A stretch of 39,719 nt of DNA. Origin: Betaproteobacteria bacterium. GTDB lineage: Bacteria; Pseudomonadota; Gammaproteobacteria; Burkholderiales; Burkholderiaceae_F. The notes under the pieces are model-generated. The model worked only from the letters and a program-made list of their open reading frames with translations. It was not told the origin of the DNA and did no database searches. This document shows positions 17,353 through 26,441 of this stretch, piece by piece. Each line of letters starts with the position of its first letter. Position 1 is the stretch's first letter. A program made the position numbers and the translations under genes. The stretch lies in the NCBI GenBank assembly GCA_005882215.1, contig VBCK01000127.1, positions 1-39,719 of the forward strand, written 5' to 3'.

Positions 17353-19785
17353 ATGTCCACCGCCTTGCTGCCTTTGGAACCCACCGTACTGCCGCTTCTG
17401 CCGCTGCGCGATGTGGTTGTATTCCCCCACATGGTGATTCCCCTGTTCGTCGGCAGGCCGAAGTCGATCAAGGCGCTCGAAGCGGCCATGGAGGCCGGCA
17501 AGAGCATCATGCTGGTGGCGCAGAAAAACGCGGCCAAGGACGAGCCGTCGGCCGATGACATCTACGCGATCGGCTGCGTGGCCAATATCCTGCAGATGCT
17601 GAAGCTGCCGGACGGCACCGTCAAAGTGCTGGTCGAGGGAGCGCAGCGCGCGACGATTCACCGGATCGAGGACCTGACCACGCACTTCGTGTGCGACCTG
17701 ACCCCGATGGCACCCGAGACCGGGGGCAACGCCGAGCTCGAGGCACTGCGCCGCGCAATCGTCGCGCAGTTCGACCAGTACGTGAAACTGAACAAGAAGA
17801 TTCCCGCGGAGATCCTGACGTCGATCGCCGGCATCGATGAGGTCGGCCGTCTGGCCGACACGATCGCCGCCCACCTGCCGCTGAAACTGGAGCAGAAGCA
17901 GCGGATCCTCGAGATGTCCGGGCTGAACGAGCGGCTGGAACACCTGCTCGGCCAGCTCGAAACGGAGATCGACATCCTGCAGGTCGAAAAGCGGATCCGT
18001 GGCCGCGTGAAGCGGCAAATGGAAAAGAGCCAGCGCGAGTACTACCTGAACGAGCAGGTCAAGGCGATCCAGAAGGAGCTGGGCGAAGGCGAAGAGGGCG
18101 CCGACCTGGACGAGCTGGACAAGAAGATCAAGGCGGCCCGGATGCCCAAGCAGGCGCGTCAGAAGGCCGAGTCCGAGTTGAAGAAGCTGAAGCTGATGTC
18201 GCCGATGTCGGCCGAGGCGACGGTCGTGCGCAATTACATCGACACGCTGGTCAATCTGCCCTGGAAGAAGAAGAGCAAGATCAACAACGATCTGGGCAAC
18301 GCCCAGCGCGTGCTCGACGAGGACCACTACGGGCTGGACAAGGTCAAGGAGCGCATCGTCGAGTACCTGGCGGTCCAGCAGCGGGTCGACCGCCTGAAGG
18401 CGCCCATACTGTGCCTGGTCGGCGCTCCGGGAGTGGGCAAGACCTCGCTAGGGCAATCGATCGCGCGCGCGACCAACCGCAAGTTCGTCCGGATGGCTCT
18501 GGGTGGCGTGCGCGACGAAGCCGAGATCCGGGGACACCGCCGCACCTACATCGGGTCGATGCCGGGCAAGATCCTGCAGAACCTGAGCAAGATCGGCGTG
18601 CGCAACCCGCTGTTCCTGCTCGATGAAGTCGACAAGATGGGGATGGACTTCCGCGGAGATCCGTCGTCGGCACTGCTCGAAGTGCTCGATCCCGAGCAGA
18701 ACCATACCTTCGTCGATCACTACGTGGAGGTCGACTACGACCTGTCGGACGTGATGTTCGTCGCGACGGCCAATACGATGAATATCCCGCCGCCCCTGCT
18801 GGACCGGATGGAGGTGATCCGTCTGTCCGGCTACACGGAGGATGAAAAGGTCAACATCGCGATGCGCTATCTGCTGCCCAAGCAGATGAAGAACAACGGC
18901 GTGTTCAAGCAGGAGCTGGAGGTGACCTCGGCTGCGATCCGGGACATCGTCCGGTACTACTCGCGCGAGGCCGGCGTGCGTGCGCTCGAGCGCGAGATTT
19001 CGAAGATCTGCCGCAAGGTCGTGAAAAACTCGCTGATCAAGGAAAACGGCGGCAAGGTCCGCGTGCTTCCGGGCAACCTGAGCAAGTTCCTGGGCGTGCG
19101 CCGCTACACGTTCGGCGTGGCCGAGAAGGAGGCGCAGATCGGACAGGTCACCGGGCTGGCATGGACCGAAGTCGGCGGCGAGCTGCTGACGATCGAAAGC
19201 GCGATCATGCCCGGCAAGGGCAACATCATCCGGACCGGCTCGCTGGGCGACGTGATGAAGGAGTCGGTCGAAGCGGCGCGTACCGTGGTTCGGGCGCGCG
19301 CCCGGCGGCTCGGCATCAAGGACGAAGCCTTCGAGAAGAGCGACATTCACGTTCACCTGCCGGAAGGCGCCACGCCGAAGGACGGTCCGAGCGCGGGCGT
19401 TGCGATCACCACTTCGGTCATCTCGACGCTGAGCGGCATTCCGGTGCGACCCAATGTGGCGATGACGGGCGAGATCACGCTGCGTGGCGAGATCCTGGCG
19501 ATCGGCGGCTTGAAGGAAAAGCTGCTGGCGGCATTGCGCGGCGGAATCAAGACCGTTCTGATCCCCGAGGAAAACGTGAAGGACCTCGCGGAGATTCCGG
19601 ATAACGTGAAGAACCGGATCGAAATCGTGCCGGTCAAATGGATCGACCAGCTGCTCGAAGTCGCGCTGACGCGCCAGCCGATCGCGCTGACCGAAGAAGA
19701 GGTCGTCGCGGCGGCGCGCGCCCAGCCGGCGCCGGCCGAAGCGGTGAAACCCGAAGCCGCGCCGGGGGAATTCGTCAAGCACTGA
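17353..19785 (+). CDS. lon: ATP-dependent protease La (Lon)
   Basis: Cytoplasmic AAA+ serine protease that removes misfolded and regulatory proteins. 810 residues. It has the N-terminal substrate-binding domain ([22 protein letters not shown]), a coiled-coil linker, Walker A GAPGVGKT at 357-364, and a C-terminal protease domain with the catalytic dyad S680 (DGPSAG) and K723 (LKEKLLAA). After the core it has a short Ala/Pro/Glu tail ([19 protein letters not shown]). It has its own sigma-32 promoter and sits between clpX and hupB, the usual order. Confidence 0.97.
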   Translation: MSTALLPLEPTVLPLLPLRDVVVFPHMVIPLFVGRPKSIKALEAAMEAGKSIMLVAQKNAAKDEPSADDIYAIGCVANILQMLKLPDGTVKVLVEGAQRATIHRIEDLTTHFVCDLTPMAPETGGNAELEALRRAIVAQFDQYVKLNKKIPAEILTSIAGIDEVGRLADTIAAHLPLKLEQKQRILEMSGLNERLEHLLGQLETEIDILQVEKRIRGRVKRQMEKSQREYYLNEQVKAIQKELGEGEEGADLDELDKKIKAARMPKQARQKAESELKKLKLMSPMSAEATVVRNYIDTLVNLPWKKKSKINNDLGNAQRVLDEDHYGLDKVKERIVEYLAVQQRVDRLKAPILCLVGAPGVGKTSLGQSIARATNRKFVRMALGGVRDEAEIRGHRRTYIGSMPGKILQNLSKIGVRNPLFLLDEVDKMGMDFRGDPSSALLEVLDPEQNHTFVDHYVEVDYDLSDVMFVATANTMNIPPPLLDRMEVIRLSGYTEDEKVNIAMRYLLPKQMKNNGVFKQELEVTSAAIRDIVRYYSREAGVRALEREISKICRKVVKNSLIKENGGKVRVLPGNLSKFLGVRRYTFGVAEKEAQIGQVTGLAWTEVGGELLTIESAIMPGKGNIIRTGSLGDVMKESVEAARTVVRARARRLGIKDEAFEKSDIHVHLPEGATPKDGPSAGVAITTSVISTLSGIPVRPNVAMTGEITLRGEILAIGGLKEKLLAALRGGIKTVLIPEENVKDLAEIPDNVKNRIEIVPVKWIDQLLEVALTRQPIALTEEEVVAAARAQPAPAEAVKPEAAPGEFVKH

Positions 19786-19853
19786 ACGGGCAGCTGCGCA
19801 GACACTGACGGGCCTGCTCACGGCGCGTGCGTAGTGCCACTCGACGGGACCGC

Positions 19854-19882
19854 TTGACACTGTGAAAGCGGCGCGGTTGAAT
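19854..19882 (+). promoter_or_regulatory. Sigma-70 promoter for hupB
   Basis: A perfect -35 box TTGACA (19854-19859) is followed after 17 bp by TTGAAT (19877-19882), 4 of 6 matches to the -10 consensus. Transcription would begin around 19889, giving a leader of ~100 nt before the GTG of hupB. It lies in the 206-bp lon-hupB gap. Confidence 0.65.
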
Positions 19883-19942
19883 ACTCGCCTTCCACATCTC
19901 GGGGCCTTGCACTGACGATCGCGGGTTTGGCGCGAGGCGGGT

Positions 19943-19977
19943 GTTCGATTCGAACGAAAAAGTCGACAAGACGACTT
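19943..19977 (+). repeat. Two inverted repeats in the hupB leader
   Basis: GTTCGA-T-TCGAAC (19943-19955) is a perfect palindrome with one central base. AAGTCG (19960-19965) and CGACTT (19972-19977) can form a 6-bp hairpin with a 6-base loop. The second ends immediately before the GGGAGGGGG ribosome-binding site of hupB, so it could influence translation start. Function is inferred only from position. Confidence 0.45.
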
Positions 19978-19991
19978 GGGAGGGGGTGGCA

Positions 19992-20264
19992 GTGAACAAG
20001 ACCGAACTGATCGAGCATATCGCGCGTCAGGCCGATATCTCGAAAGCGGCGGCTGGTCGCGCGCTGGAAGCGATCGTCGGCGGCATTCGTACGTCCCTGA
20101 AAAAGGGCAATTCCGTCACGCTGGTCGGCTTCGGCACGTTCATGGTCGGCAAGCGCGCGGCGCGGCTTGGCCGCAACCCACGCACCAATCAGCCGATCAA
20201 GATCAAGGCCGCGAGGGTTCCGAAGTTCCGGGCTGGCAAGGCCCTGAAGGATGCAGTAAACTGA
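19992..20264 (+). CDS. hupB: DNA-binding protein HU (beta type)
   Basis: Small nucleoid protein that bends and compacts DNA as a dimer. 90 residues, the standard HU length. It starts [21 protein letters not shown], has GFGTF at the beta-arm base and [13 protein letters not shown] in the DNA-binding arm. The true start is the GTG at 19992, preceded by a very strong GGGAGGGGG site; the frame upstream is not HU-like. Its place between lon and tRNA-Val is conserved in the group. IHF-type is unlikely because the sequence fits HU and the context is hupB. Confidence 0.95.
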   Translation: MNKTELIEHIARQADISKAAAGRALEAIVGGIRTSLKKGNSVTLVGFGTFMVGKRAARLGRNPRTNQPIKIKAARVPKFRAGKALKDAVN

Positions 20265-20317
20265 TTTGCTCCGGTGCCCTTGCACGCGGCGCACGGTAAG
20301 GAGATTCGGCGCGCGAA

Positions 20318-20393
20318 GGGTGCTTAGCTCAGTTGGTAGAGCGGCGCCCTTACAAGGCGTAGGTCGGGAGTTCGAACCTCTCAGCACCCACCA
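20318..20393 (+). tRNA. tRNA-Val (anticodon TAC)
   Basis: A 76-nt cloverleaf. The acceptor GGGTGCT pairs with AGCACCC, the D-arm is AGCTCAGTTGGTAGAGC, the anticodon stem is GCGCC/GGCGT with loop CTTACAA, and the T-loop contains TTCGAAC. CCA is encoded. It lies 53 bp after hupB and 30 bp before tRNA-Asp, so the two tRNAs are probably processed from one transcript. Confidence 0.97.
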
Positions 20394-20423
20394 CAGGCGA
20401 CGCGTCGGACAGCAGGCACGCGC

Positions 20424-20500
20424 GGAGTGGTAGTTCAGCTGGTTAGAATACCGGCCTGTCACGCCGGGGGTCGCGGGTTCGAGTCCCGTCCACTCCGCCA
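20424..20500 (+). tRNA. tRNA-Asp (anticodon GTC)
   Basis: A 77-nt cloverleaf. The acceptor GGAGTGG pairs with CCACTCC, the discriminator is G, and CCA is encoded. The anticodon stem CCGGC/GCCGG encloses loop CTGTCAC with GTC. A strong terminator hairpin follows 12 bp downstream. Confidence 0.97.
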
Positions 20501-20512
20501 TTTATCGTACCG

Positions 20513-20540
20513 AGGCGAGGCTGGCTTCGCCTTTTTTCTT
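20513..20540 (+). terminator. Rho-independent terminator after the tRNA-Val/tRNA-Asp pair
   Basis: AGGCGAGG (20513-20520) pairs with CTTCGCCT (20525-20532) around a CTGG loop, with one G-U pair, and a run of six T follows (20532-20537). This is the clearest intrinsic terminator in the window. It separates the tRNA transcript from ppiD. Confidence 0.85.
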
Positions 20541-20562
20541 CGCCAACAGCGATCGCGCTCAA

Positions 20563-22485
20563 ATGTTCGACTCGATTCGGTCCCAACACCGCTTCTTCAC
20601 CTTTGCCCTGATGATGATGGTCGTGGTGAGCTTCGTCCTCACGGGGGCCTACGGGTACAAACAGTTCCTTGAGATCGACACGTCGATCGCCAAGGTCGGC
20701 TCCGAACGCATCAGCCAGCAGGACCTGGACGTGGCGGTGCGGGAGCGCCTCGAGCAGATGAGCCAGATGCTCGGCGCGAATTTCGACGTGCGCACGATGG
20801 ATACCCCGCAGGCGCGCGCGGCCATGCTCGATGCGCTGATGTCGCAGCGGGCGCTCAAGCTCGAAACACAGCGGACGCGGCTGCTGGTCACCGACCACAA
20901 GCTGCAGGAAGTGATCGGGTCGAACGCCGCGTTCCAGCAGAGCGGCCGCTTCGACTACGACACCTACAAGGCTCTGCTGGCCGCGCGCGGAATGAACGAG
21001 CACTTGTTCGAGGCCGAGGTGCGCGACGATCTTGCGCGCCAGATGCTGGTGGACGCGGTCGCCAGTTCGGCCGTGCTGCCGAAGTCCGTGTCGGACCGCC
21101 TGTGGCAGTTGCAGCATGAAAAGCGCGAAGTGCGCGAGCTGGCGTTCCGGCCCGATGCCTACCTTGGAAAGACCGAGATCAGCGACGAGGCGATCCGGGC
21201 CGATTACGAGAAAAACAAGTCGCGCTACCTGACGCCCGAGGCCGCGCGGGCCGAGTATGTGGTGCTGCGCGCCTCCGACCTCGCCGCTCAGGTCACCGTC
21301 TCGCCGGACGAGGTGCGGGCGTTCTACGATCACAACCCGAAGCGCTGGGGCCAGGCCGAGCGTCGGCGGGCCAGCCATATCCTGATCACGGTCGGTGGGC
21401 CGGATGGCTCGGCGCCGGACAAGGGCGCGGCGCGCAAGCTGGCCGAATCCGTGCTGGCCAAGCTGCGTTCGAACCCGGCCGATTTCGTGCGCCTGGCCAA
21501 GGAATATTCGAAGGATCCCGGATCCGCGCAGAAAGGCGGCGACCTTGGCTGGTTCGGGCGCGGGATGATGGTCAAGCCGTTCGAGGACTCGACGTTCTCG
21601 ATGAAGGATGGCGAGACCAGCGGCCTGGTGGAGTCCGATTTCGGATTTCACATCATCCGGGTCACCGGGATCGAGCCAGCCCGCACCAAGTCTTTCGAGG
21701 ACGTCAAGGCTCAGATCGAAGGCGAGCTGCGGCAGCAGGCCGCCGAAAAGCGATTTTCCGAAATCGCGGAACAGTTCAGCAATTTCGTCTACGAGCAGGC
21801 CGATGGATTGAAGCCGGCGGCCGACAAATTCAAGCTGCAGTTGCGCGAAGTCGACGGGCTGACGCGCCGGGGGGCACCGCCCGCAGACGCTGCGAGCGTG
21901 TTCACTGCGCCGGTGATCGAGGCCGTCTTTGCCCCCGATTCGGTGCAAAAGCGCAGGAACACGAAGGCGATCGAGATCGGAAACAACACGCTCGTGTCGG
22001 TGCGCGTGCTCGATTACCATGCTGCCGCGCCGATTCCGCTGGAGATCGTCAAGCCGACCATCAAGGACGCGCTGCAGCGTGCCGCCGCGGCCGAAATGGC
22101 CAGGACCTCGGGTCAGGCGCGCCTGGCCGAGCTTCAGAAATCATCCAGCGACGATGGCTTCGATGCACCACGCTGGGTCGGCCGAGACGACCCTCAGCAA
22201 TTGCCGCCGGCGGCGGTGACTTCGATCATGCAGCTGGCAGCGGGCCGCCTGCCGGCTTTTGTCGGGGTCCAGGCGGGCGACGGTAGCTACCTGGTGGTAC
22301 ACGTGCTGTCGATCAAGGCTGCCGATGCCCCCGCCGCCGCCGCCGCAGCCGGCGCGTCGGAACAATGGCTGCGAACGCTTTCTTCGGCCGATCAGGTCAC
22401 CTACGTGCAGGGGTTGCGGCAGCGGTTCGGCGCGAAGGTCGTGCGAGGCGCGCCGATCGCAGCGGCCAAGGAAGAACAGGAGTAA
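20563..22485 (+). CDS. ppiD: Periplasmic folding chaperone PpiD (SurA-N/parvulin family)
   Basis: Inner-membrane-anchored periplasmic chaperone associated with the Sec translocon. 640 residues. A short cytoplasmic start (MFDSIRSQHRFFTF) precedes one membrane helix at about residues 12-29. A SurA-like N-terminal region follows, then a parvulin domain beginning near residue 268 (RRASHILI) and ending FGFHIIRVTGI. The C-terminal part is a second helical region with an Ala-rich stretch. The Arg-Phe-x-x-x-x-x-x-Met start is typical of PpiD. It ends 12 bp from convergent selU. Confidence 0.93.
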   Translation: MFDSIRSQHRFFTFALMMMVVVSFVLTGAYGYKQFLEIDTSIAKVGSERISQQDLDVAVRERLEQMSQMLGANFDVRTMDTPQARAAMLDALMSQRALKLETQRTRLLVTDHKLQEVIGSNAAFQQSGRFDYDTYKALLAARGMNEHLFEAEVRDDLARQMLVDAVASSAVLPKSVSDRLWQLQHEKREVRELAFRPDAYLGKTEISDEAIRADYEKNKSRYLTPEAARAEYVVLRASDLAAQVTVSPDEVRAFYDHNPKRWGQAERRRASHILITVGGPDGSAPDKGAARKLAESVLAKLRSNPADFVRLAKEYSKDPGSAQKGGDLGWFGRGMMVKPFEDSTFSMKDGETSGLVESDFGFHIIRVTGIEPARTKSFEDVKAQIEGELRQQAAEKRFSEIAEQFSNFVYEQADGLKPAADKFKLQLREVDGLTRRGAPPADAASVFTAPVIEAVFAPDSVQKRRNTKAIEIGNNTLVSVRVLDYHAAAPIPLEIVKPTIKDALQRAAAAEMARTSGQARLAELQKSSSDDGFDAPRWVGRDDPQQLPPAAVTSIMQLAAGRLPAFVGVQAGDGSYLVVHVLSIKAADAPAAAAAAGASEQWLRTLSSADQVTYVQGLRQRFGAKVVRGAPIAAAKEEQE

Positions 22486-22497
22486 AGCGGCCCGCGG

Positions 22498-23553
22498 CTA
22501 ATCGCCGAGCGCCAACTGGCGCGCGGCCCGTTCGAACTCCGAGGCGTCGGCGCTGGGGATCGAAACGCGCACCGCTTCGCCCGCGCGAAGATAGTTGGAC
22601 TGAATCGAGCGGCAGTACACCGGGTCGTAGTGCTCCTGGAGCAGGCAGGCGACCAGCGCGTCCCAGCTGTCGTTTCGCACCATGGCCTTCCAGCGCTCGA
22701 CGGCGGCGAGCCCGTGCAACGCGGCCAGGCAGTCGAGCTGCGCGCACAGCCGCTCAGGGTGGCGCTCGTAGTGGCGGTATTCGTCGCGTAGCAGCCGGAT
22801 ACGCTGCGCAACCGGAACATCCAGCGCGACGCAGGCAGACTGGCGTATCGCACCCAGCAGCGCGTCGGGCAGCTGGCAGTCTCCGATCCTACGGCTTTCC
22901 GACTCGACGAAGACCGGGCGCGCCGGATCGAGGCGCCGCAGCGCCCACCAGAGGCGGGTCTCGAATTGCTTCTGGCTCGGCTGCGGCTGGCCCGGCAGAT
23001 CCCCCAGCACCGACCCACGATGAGCCGCCAGAGCTTCCAGGTCCAGCACCTGCGCACCGGCCCGATCCAGATGATTCAGCAGGCGGCTTTTGCCGCTGCC
23101 CGTGGCCCCGCACAGCACGCGATAACGGAACTGCGCCGGCAGCGTCGCCAGTGCGCCGACCACCAGGCGCCGGAAGGCGCGGTAGCCGCCCTCCAGCTGC
23201 ACTACGCGCCAGCCGATGCGCGCCATCACGTGGACGATCGATGCGCTGCGTTCGCCGCCTCTCCAGCAATACACCAGCGGGGACCATGTGCGCGGGCGCT
23301 CCGGGAAGCAGCTGCGCAGATGCCGCGCGATGTTGCCGGCCACCAGCGCGGCGCCCGCGCGGCGCGCCTCGAACGGCGAAACCTGCTTGTAGCGCGTTCC
23401 GATTTCGACCCGCTCGGCGTCGGTCAGCACCGGGCAATTGACGGCACCGGGCAGGTGATCGATCGCGAATTCGGACTCGCTGCGAACGTCGACGATCGTA
23501 TCGAACTGCGCGAGGCGCGCCAGCGCGGCATCACAGTCGATCGTCTTCAGCAC
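22498..23553 (-). CDS. mnmH: tRNA 2-selenouridine synthase SelU/MnmH
   Basis: Replaces sulfur by selenium at the wobble 2-thiouridine of some tRNAs, through a geranylated intermediate. 351 residues. An N-terminal rhodanese domain carries catalytic C96 in YCWRGGERS, and a P-loop GATGSGKS is at 149-156. VFVESESRRIG is also typical. The selenium donor needs SelD, which is not in the window. It starts with GTG at 23553, 3 bp after the tesA stop, so tesA-mnmH are probably cotranscribed. Confidence 0.93.
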   Translation of the reverse strand: MLKTIDCDAALARLAQFDTIVDVRSESEFAIDHLPGAVNCPVLTDAERVEIGTRYKQVSPFEARRAGAALVAGNIARHLRSCFPERPRTWSPLVYCWRGGERSASIVHVMARIGWRVVQLEGGYRAFRRLVVGALATLPAQFRYRVLCGATGSGKSRLLNHLDRAGAQVLDLEALAAHRGSVLGDLPGQPQPSQKQFETRLWWALRRLDPARPVFVESESRRIGDCQLPDALLGAIRQSACVALDVPVAQRIRLLRDEYRHYERHPERLCAQLDCLAALHGLAAVERWKAMVRNDSWDALVACLLQEHYDPVYCRSIQSNYLRAGEAVRVSIPSADASEFERAARQLALGD

Positions 23554-23556
23554 GCT

Positions 23557-24231
23557 TCACGCCGCCGGTCGATGCAACATCGGCTGCAGCCTCGGCCAGA
23601 CGTTATCGAGCATCAGCCCCTGGGCCTGCTGGTTCGGGTGAATGCGGTCGGGCTGGAACAGGTCCAGGCGATCCGCGAATCCTTCGAGCAGGAACGGAAC
23701 AAGATCGACCCGGTTGTGACGGGCCAGCAGCGCGTACGTTTCGAAGAATCGCTCCGTGTAGTCGCGCCCGTAATTGGGCGGTATCCGGATTCCGACCAGC
23801 AGTACGCGAGCCCGCGCCTGATGGCACGCGTCGATCATGGCCTGAAGATTGTTCCGCATCTGGTCCAGATCGAGCCCTCGCAGGCCATCGTTGGCGCCCA
23901 GCTCGATCACCACGATGGCGGGTTCCCAACGCTGCAGAAGCGGCGGCAGCCGCGCGCGGCCCCCACTCGTGGTGTCGCCGCTGATGCTCGCATTGACGAC
24001 GCTATACTGCCGGTTCTGCCTCGAAAGGCGTTCCGACATCCGGCCGACCCAGCCGGTGTCGCGAGGCAGCCCGTATTCGGCCGAAAGGCTGTCGCCGAGC
24101 ACCAGGATCGTGCGGGTCGACGGCACAGCCGGCGCGGCCGCCGAACCCACCGCGATCGACACCAGCAGCGGCAAACACAGCGCGGACAGGCACACGTGAA
24201 ATCGGAAGCGGAGGGCGGCAAGCAAGCGCAA
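23557..24231 (-). CDS. tesA: TesA-type GDSL acyl-CoA thioesterase/lysophospholipase
   Basis: Secreted SGNH hydrolase of the TesA/arylesterase group, about 224 residues. The N-terminal stretch to about residue 33 is a signal peptide ending in GSAAA. Catalytic S48 is in GDSL, the Gly and Asn blocks are SISGDTTSGG and ELGANDGLRG, and DRIHPN supplies Asp and His. The start is uncertain: the TTG at 24231 gives a basic n-region, while a GTG at 24195 gives a shorter peptide without positive charge. With the TTG, its 5' end overlaps the divergent ABC gene. tesA next to a YbbA-type ATPase is a widespread arrangement. Confidence 0.87.
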   Translation of the reverse strand: MRLLAALRFRFHVCLSALCLPLLVSIAVGSAAAPAVPSTRTILVLGDSLSAEYGLPRDTGWVGRMSERLSRQNRQYSVVNASISGDTTSGGRARLPPLLQRWEPAIVVIELGANDGLRGLDLDQMRNNLQAMIDACHQARARVLLVGIRIPPNYGRDYTERFFETYALLARHNRVDLVPFLLEGFADRLDLFQPDRIHPNQQAQGLMLDNVWPRLQPMLHRPAA

Positions 24232-24960
24232 TTTCCGTCTGCCTTTGCCGTGGAGGCAACGTACCTGTGCAAGATCGTCCCCGATCCGAGCGGCAGCCTG
24301 ACGATTCTCGATCATATCAACCTGGCCGTCAGCGCCGGCCAGACGGTCGCGATTCGAGGCGCGTCGGGCTCGGGCAAGTCGACCTTGCTCGGCCTTCTGG
24401 CCGGGCTGGATGTTCCGACCCGCGGCACGGTGCGGCTGTTCGGCCAGGATTTGACGGCCCTGGATGAGGACGGCAGGGCGCAATTGCGTGCCGGCCAGGT
24501 CGGCTTCGTATTCCAGACGTTTCACCTGCTTGATCACCTGACGGCGCTGGAAAACGTGATGCTGCCGCTCGAAATCGGTCCGGCACAGAGGGGACGGACG
24601 GCCCGCACCCGGGCACTGGAGCTGCTCGAGCGGGTCGGACTGAACGGCCGCAGCGCACACGAGGCACGGACGCTGTCCGGCGGGGAACAGCAGCGCGTTG
24701 CGCTGGCGCGCGCGTTCGTCACGCAGCCGGCGATCCTGTTTGCCGACGAACCGACCGGCAGCCTCGACTCGGCGACCGGAGCTGCGGTGATCGATCTGAT
24801 GTTCGAACTCAATCGCGAGCTCGGATCGACGCTGGTGGTCGTCACCCACGATCCGGAGGTCGCCTCACGATGCTCACGACGCGTGGAACTGCGGGCGGGC
24901 CGGATCATGGCTCAGGGCAGCGAGGCGGCTCACGCGGGCGGCTCGGCTCGCCACTTCTGA
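24196..24960 (+). CDS. ABC transporter ATP-binding protein, YbbA/LolD-like
   Basis: ATPase subunit of the MacB/LolD superfamily, about 254 residues. Walker A is GASGSGKST, the Q-loop is GFVFQTFHLLDHLTALENV, the signature is LSGGEQQRVALARAF, Walker B is ILFADEPTGSLD, and the H-loop is VVTHD. The GTG at 24196 has an AGG ribosome-binding site 5 bp upstream. A GTG at 24250 would give a protein closer to E. coli YbbA in length. The usual permease partner (YbbP) is not next to it. Its 3' end overlaps the convergent nnr gene by 56 bp. Confidence 0.88.
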   Translation: MKSEAEGGKQAQFPSAFAVEATYLCKIVPDPSGSLTILDHINLAVSAGQTVAIRGASGSGKSTLLGLLAGLDVPTRGTVRLFGQDLTALDEDGRAQLRAGQVGFVFQTFHLLDHLTALENVMLPLEIGPAQRGRTARTRALELLERVGLNGRSAHEARTLSGGEQQRVALARAFVTQPAILFADEPTGSLDSATGAAVIDLMFELNRELGSTLVVVTHDPEVASRCSRRVELRAGRIMAQGSEAAHAGGSARHF

Positions 24961-26410
24961 GGCGGGCCAGTTCGCGCACCGCCAGTTCGGGCACTTCCGA
25001 GGCCACCAGCCCGACGTCGGCCCCGAAGACTTCGGCGGCGCGGCCGTGCAGCCAGACCGCAGCCAGCGTGCCGGTCAGAATGCCGAAACCCTGCGCGATC
25101 AATGCGCCGATCATCCCGGACAGCACGTCGCCGGTGCCTGCCGACGCAAGCGCGGGGCTCCCCGTCGGGTTGATCCAGTACGACTCGCCCTCGGCCGGGC
25201 GATCGACGATCACGCTGCCCGCGCCCTTTAGCACGAGGGTTGAGCGCAGCTGCTGAGCCAGCAGAATCGCGGCCGCGATGCGGTCGGCATTGACGTGGAT
25301 CGGCGGCACGCCCGCCAGCAACCGTGCCGCTTCGCCCGGATGCGGCGTCAGCACGCTGGGCGCTTCGCGTCCGACCAGCGCTTGGCGCAGGCGTTCGTCG
25401 AGCGCGATCAGGTTCAATGCATCGGCGTCCAGCACGACCGGCGTGTCCTGCAGGAGCGCGTGCCGCAGCGCGCGCCGCGCCGGCTCCGAGGTTCCCAGCC
25501 CGCAACCGATCACCGCCACATCGACCGGCGGCAGCCGGTCCAGCGTTCGGATCATCAGCTCCGGACTGACGGGATCGACGTCAAGGTCCGGGGCGCCCAC
25601 GCAGCACACGTACACGCGGCCAGCGCCCAGCCTCAGTGCCGATCGGCCAGCCAGCAGCGCTGCGCCGATCATCCCGACCTCGCCCCCGATCACCGCCACG
25701 CTGCCGTACCGGCCCTTGTGCGAATTGCGCTGCCGAGGCTTCAGGACCGCGGTGAACTGGTCGGGCCCGTTCAAGTGACCTGCGGCGACGCCGGCATCGA
25801 CTCCGAGGCCGTCGACGTGGACGGTGCCGGCTGCATCGCAACCGTCGCTCATGTGCAGCCCGGGTTTGTCTCCGAGGAAGGTCAAGGTCGCCTGCGCGCG
25901 CACGCCAGGCACGTCGCCGACCCAGGTGCCGGAGTCGGCGTCCAGGCCGGTGGGGACGTCCAGCGCGACGACGGGTGCGCCGCATTCGTTGGCCCAGCCC
26001 GACGCTTCCAGGTACGGTCCGGAGAGCGGGCGGCTCAAGCCGATCCCGAACATTGCGTCGACGATCAGGTCGAAGCGGCCGCCCTTGGGCAGTTCCGCCG
26101 TCGACTCGCCACCGGCGCTCGCCCAGGCTGCGTGAGCGTCCTGCGCGTCGCCCGAGGTCGGTGCCGACGGCGACCAGCACAGGCAGGCATGCCCGAGCTC
26201 CCGCAGCACGCGGGCGCACGCATAGCCATCGCCGCCGTTATTGCCCGGCCCGCACAGCACGACAAAGGACGCGGGCCGCACGGGCGCATGTCGATCGAGC
26301 CACTGGGCGGCCGCATGCCCGGCACGGCTCATCAGCGTGCCGGGCGCCAACAGGCGCGCATGTTCCTGCTCGATGCGGCGCAGTTCTTCGGTCCGATACA
26401 ACGCGCTCAT
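24905..26410 (-). CDS. nnr: Bifunctional NAD(P)HX epimerase / ADP-dependent NAD(P)HX dehydratase
   Basis: Repairs hydrated NADH and NADPH. 501 residues. The N-terminal epimerase domain (to about 215) has VVLCGPGNNGGDGYACAR and DAMFGIGLSRPL. The C-terminal dehydratase domain has KGRYGSVAVIGG, VLTPHPGEAARLL and the phosphate loop SAGTGDVLSGMIGALIAQG. The start is an ATG at 26410. It lies 31 bp downstream of the FAD oxidoreductase on the same strand, suggesting cotranscription. The last ~20 residues are Arg/Pro-rich and correspond to the overlap with the ABC gene. Confidence 0.93.
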   Translation of the reverse strand: MSALYRTEELRRIEQEHARLLAPGTLMSRAGHAAAQWLDRHAPVRPASFVVLCGPGNNGGDGYACARVLRELGHACLCWSPSAPTSGDAQDAHAAWASAGGESTAELPKGGRFDLIVDAMFGIGLSRPLSGPYLEASGWANECGAPVVALDVPTGLDADSGTWVGDVPGVRAQATLTFLGDKPGLHMSDGCDAAGTVHVDGLGVDAGVAAGHLNGPDQFTAVLKPRQRNSHKGRYGSVAVIGGEVGMIGAALLAGRSALRLGAGRVYVCCVGAPDLDVDPVSPELMIRTLDRLPPVDVAVIGCGLGTSEPARRALRHALLQDTPVVLDADALNLIALDERLRQALVGREAPSVLTPHPGEAARLLAGVPPIHVNADRIAAAILLAQQLRSTLVLKGAGSVIVDRPAEGESYWINPTGSPALASAGTGDVLSGMIGALIAQGFGILTGTLAAVWLHGRAAEVFGADVGLVASEVPELAVRELARLRSGEPSRPREPPRCPEP

Positions 26411-26441
26411 CGGCGTCGACTCACGTTATGCCCTTGGCGCC

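Noticed and set aside
20443..22020. 525-codon minus-strand open frame over ppiD and tRNA-Asp
   Set aside because: It crosses a tRNA gene and a terminator and is antisense to ppiD; no protein signature.
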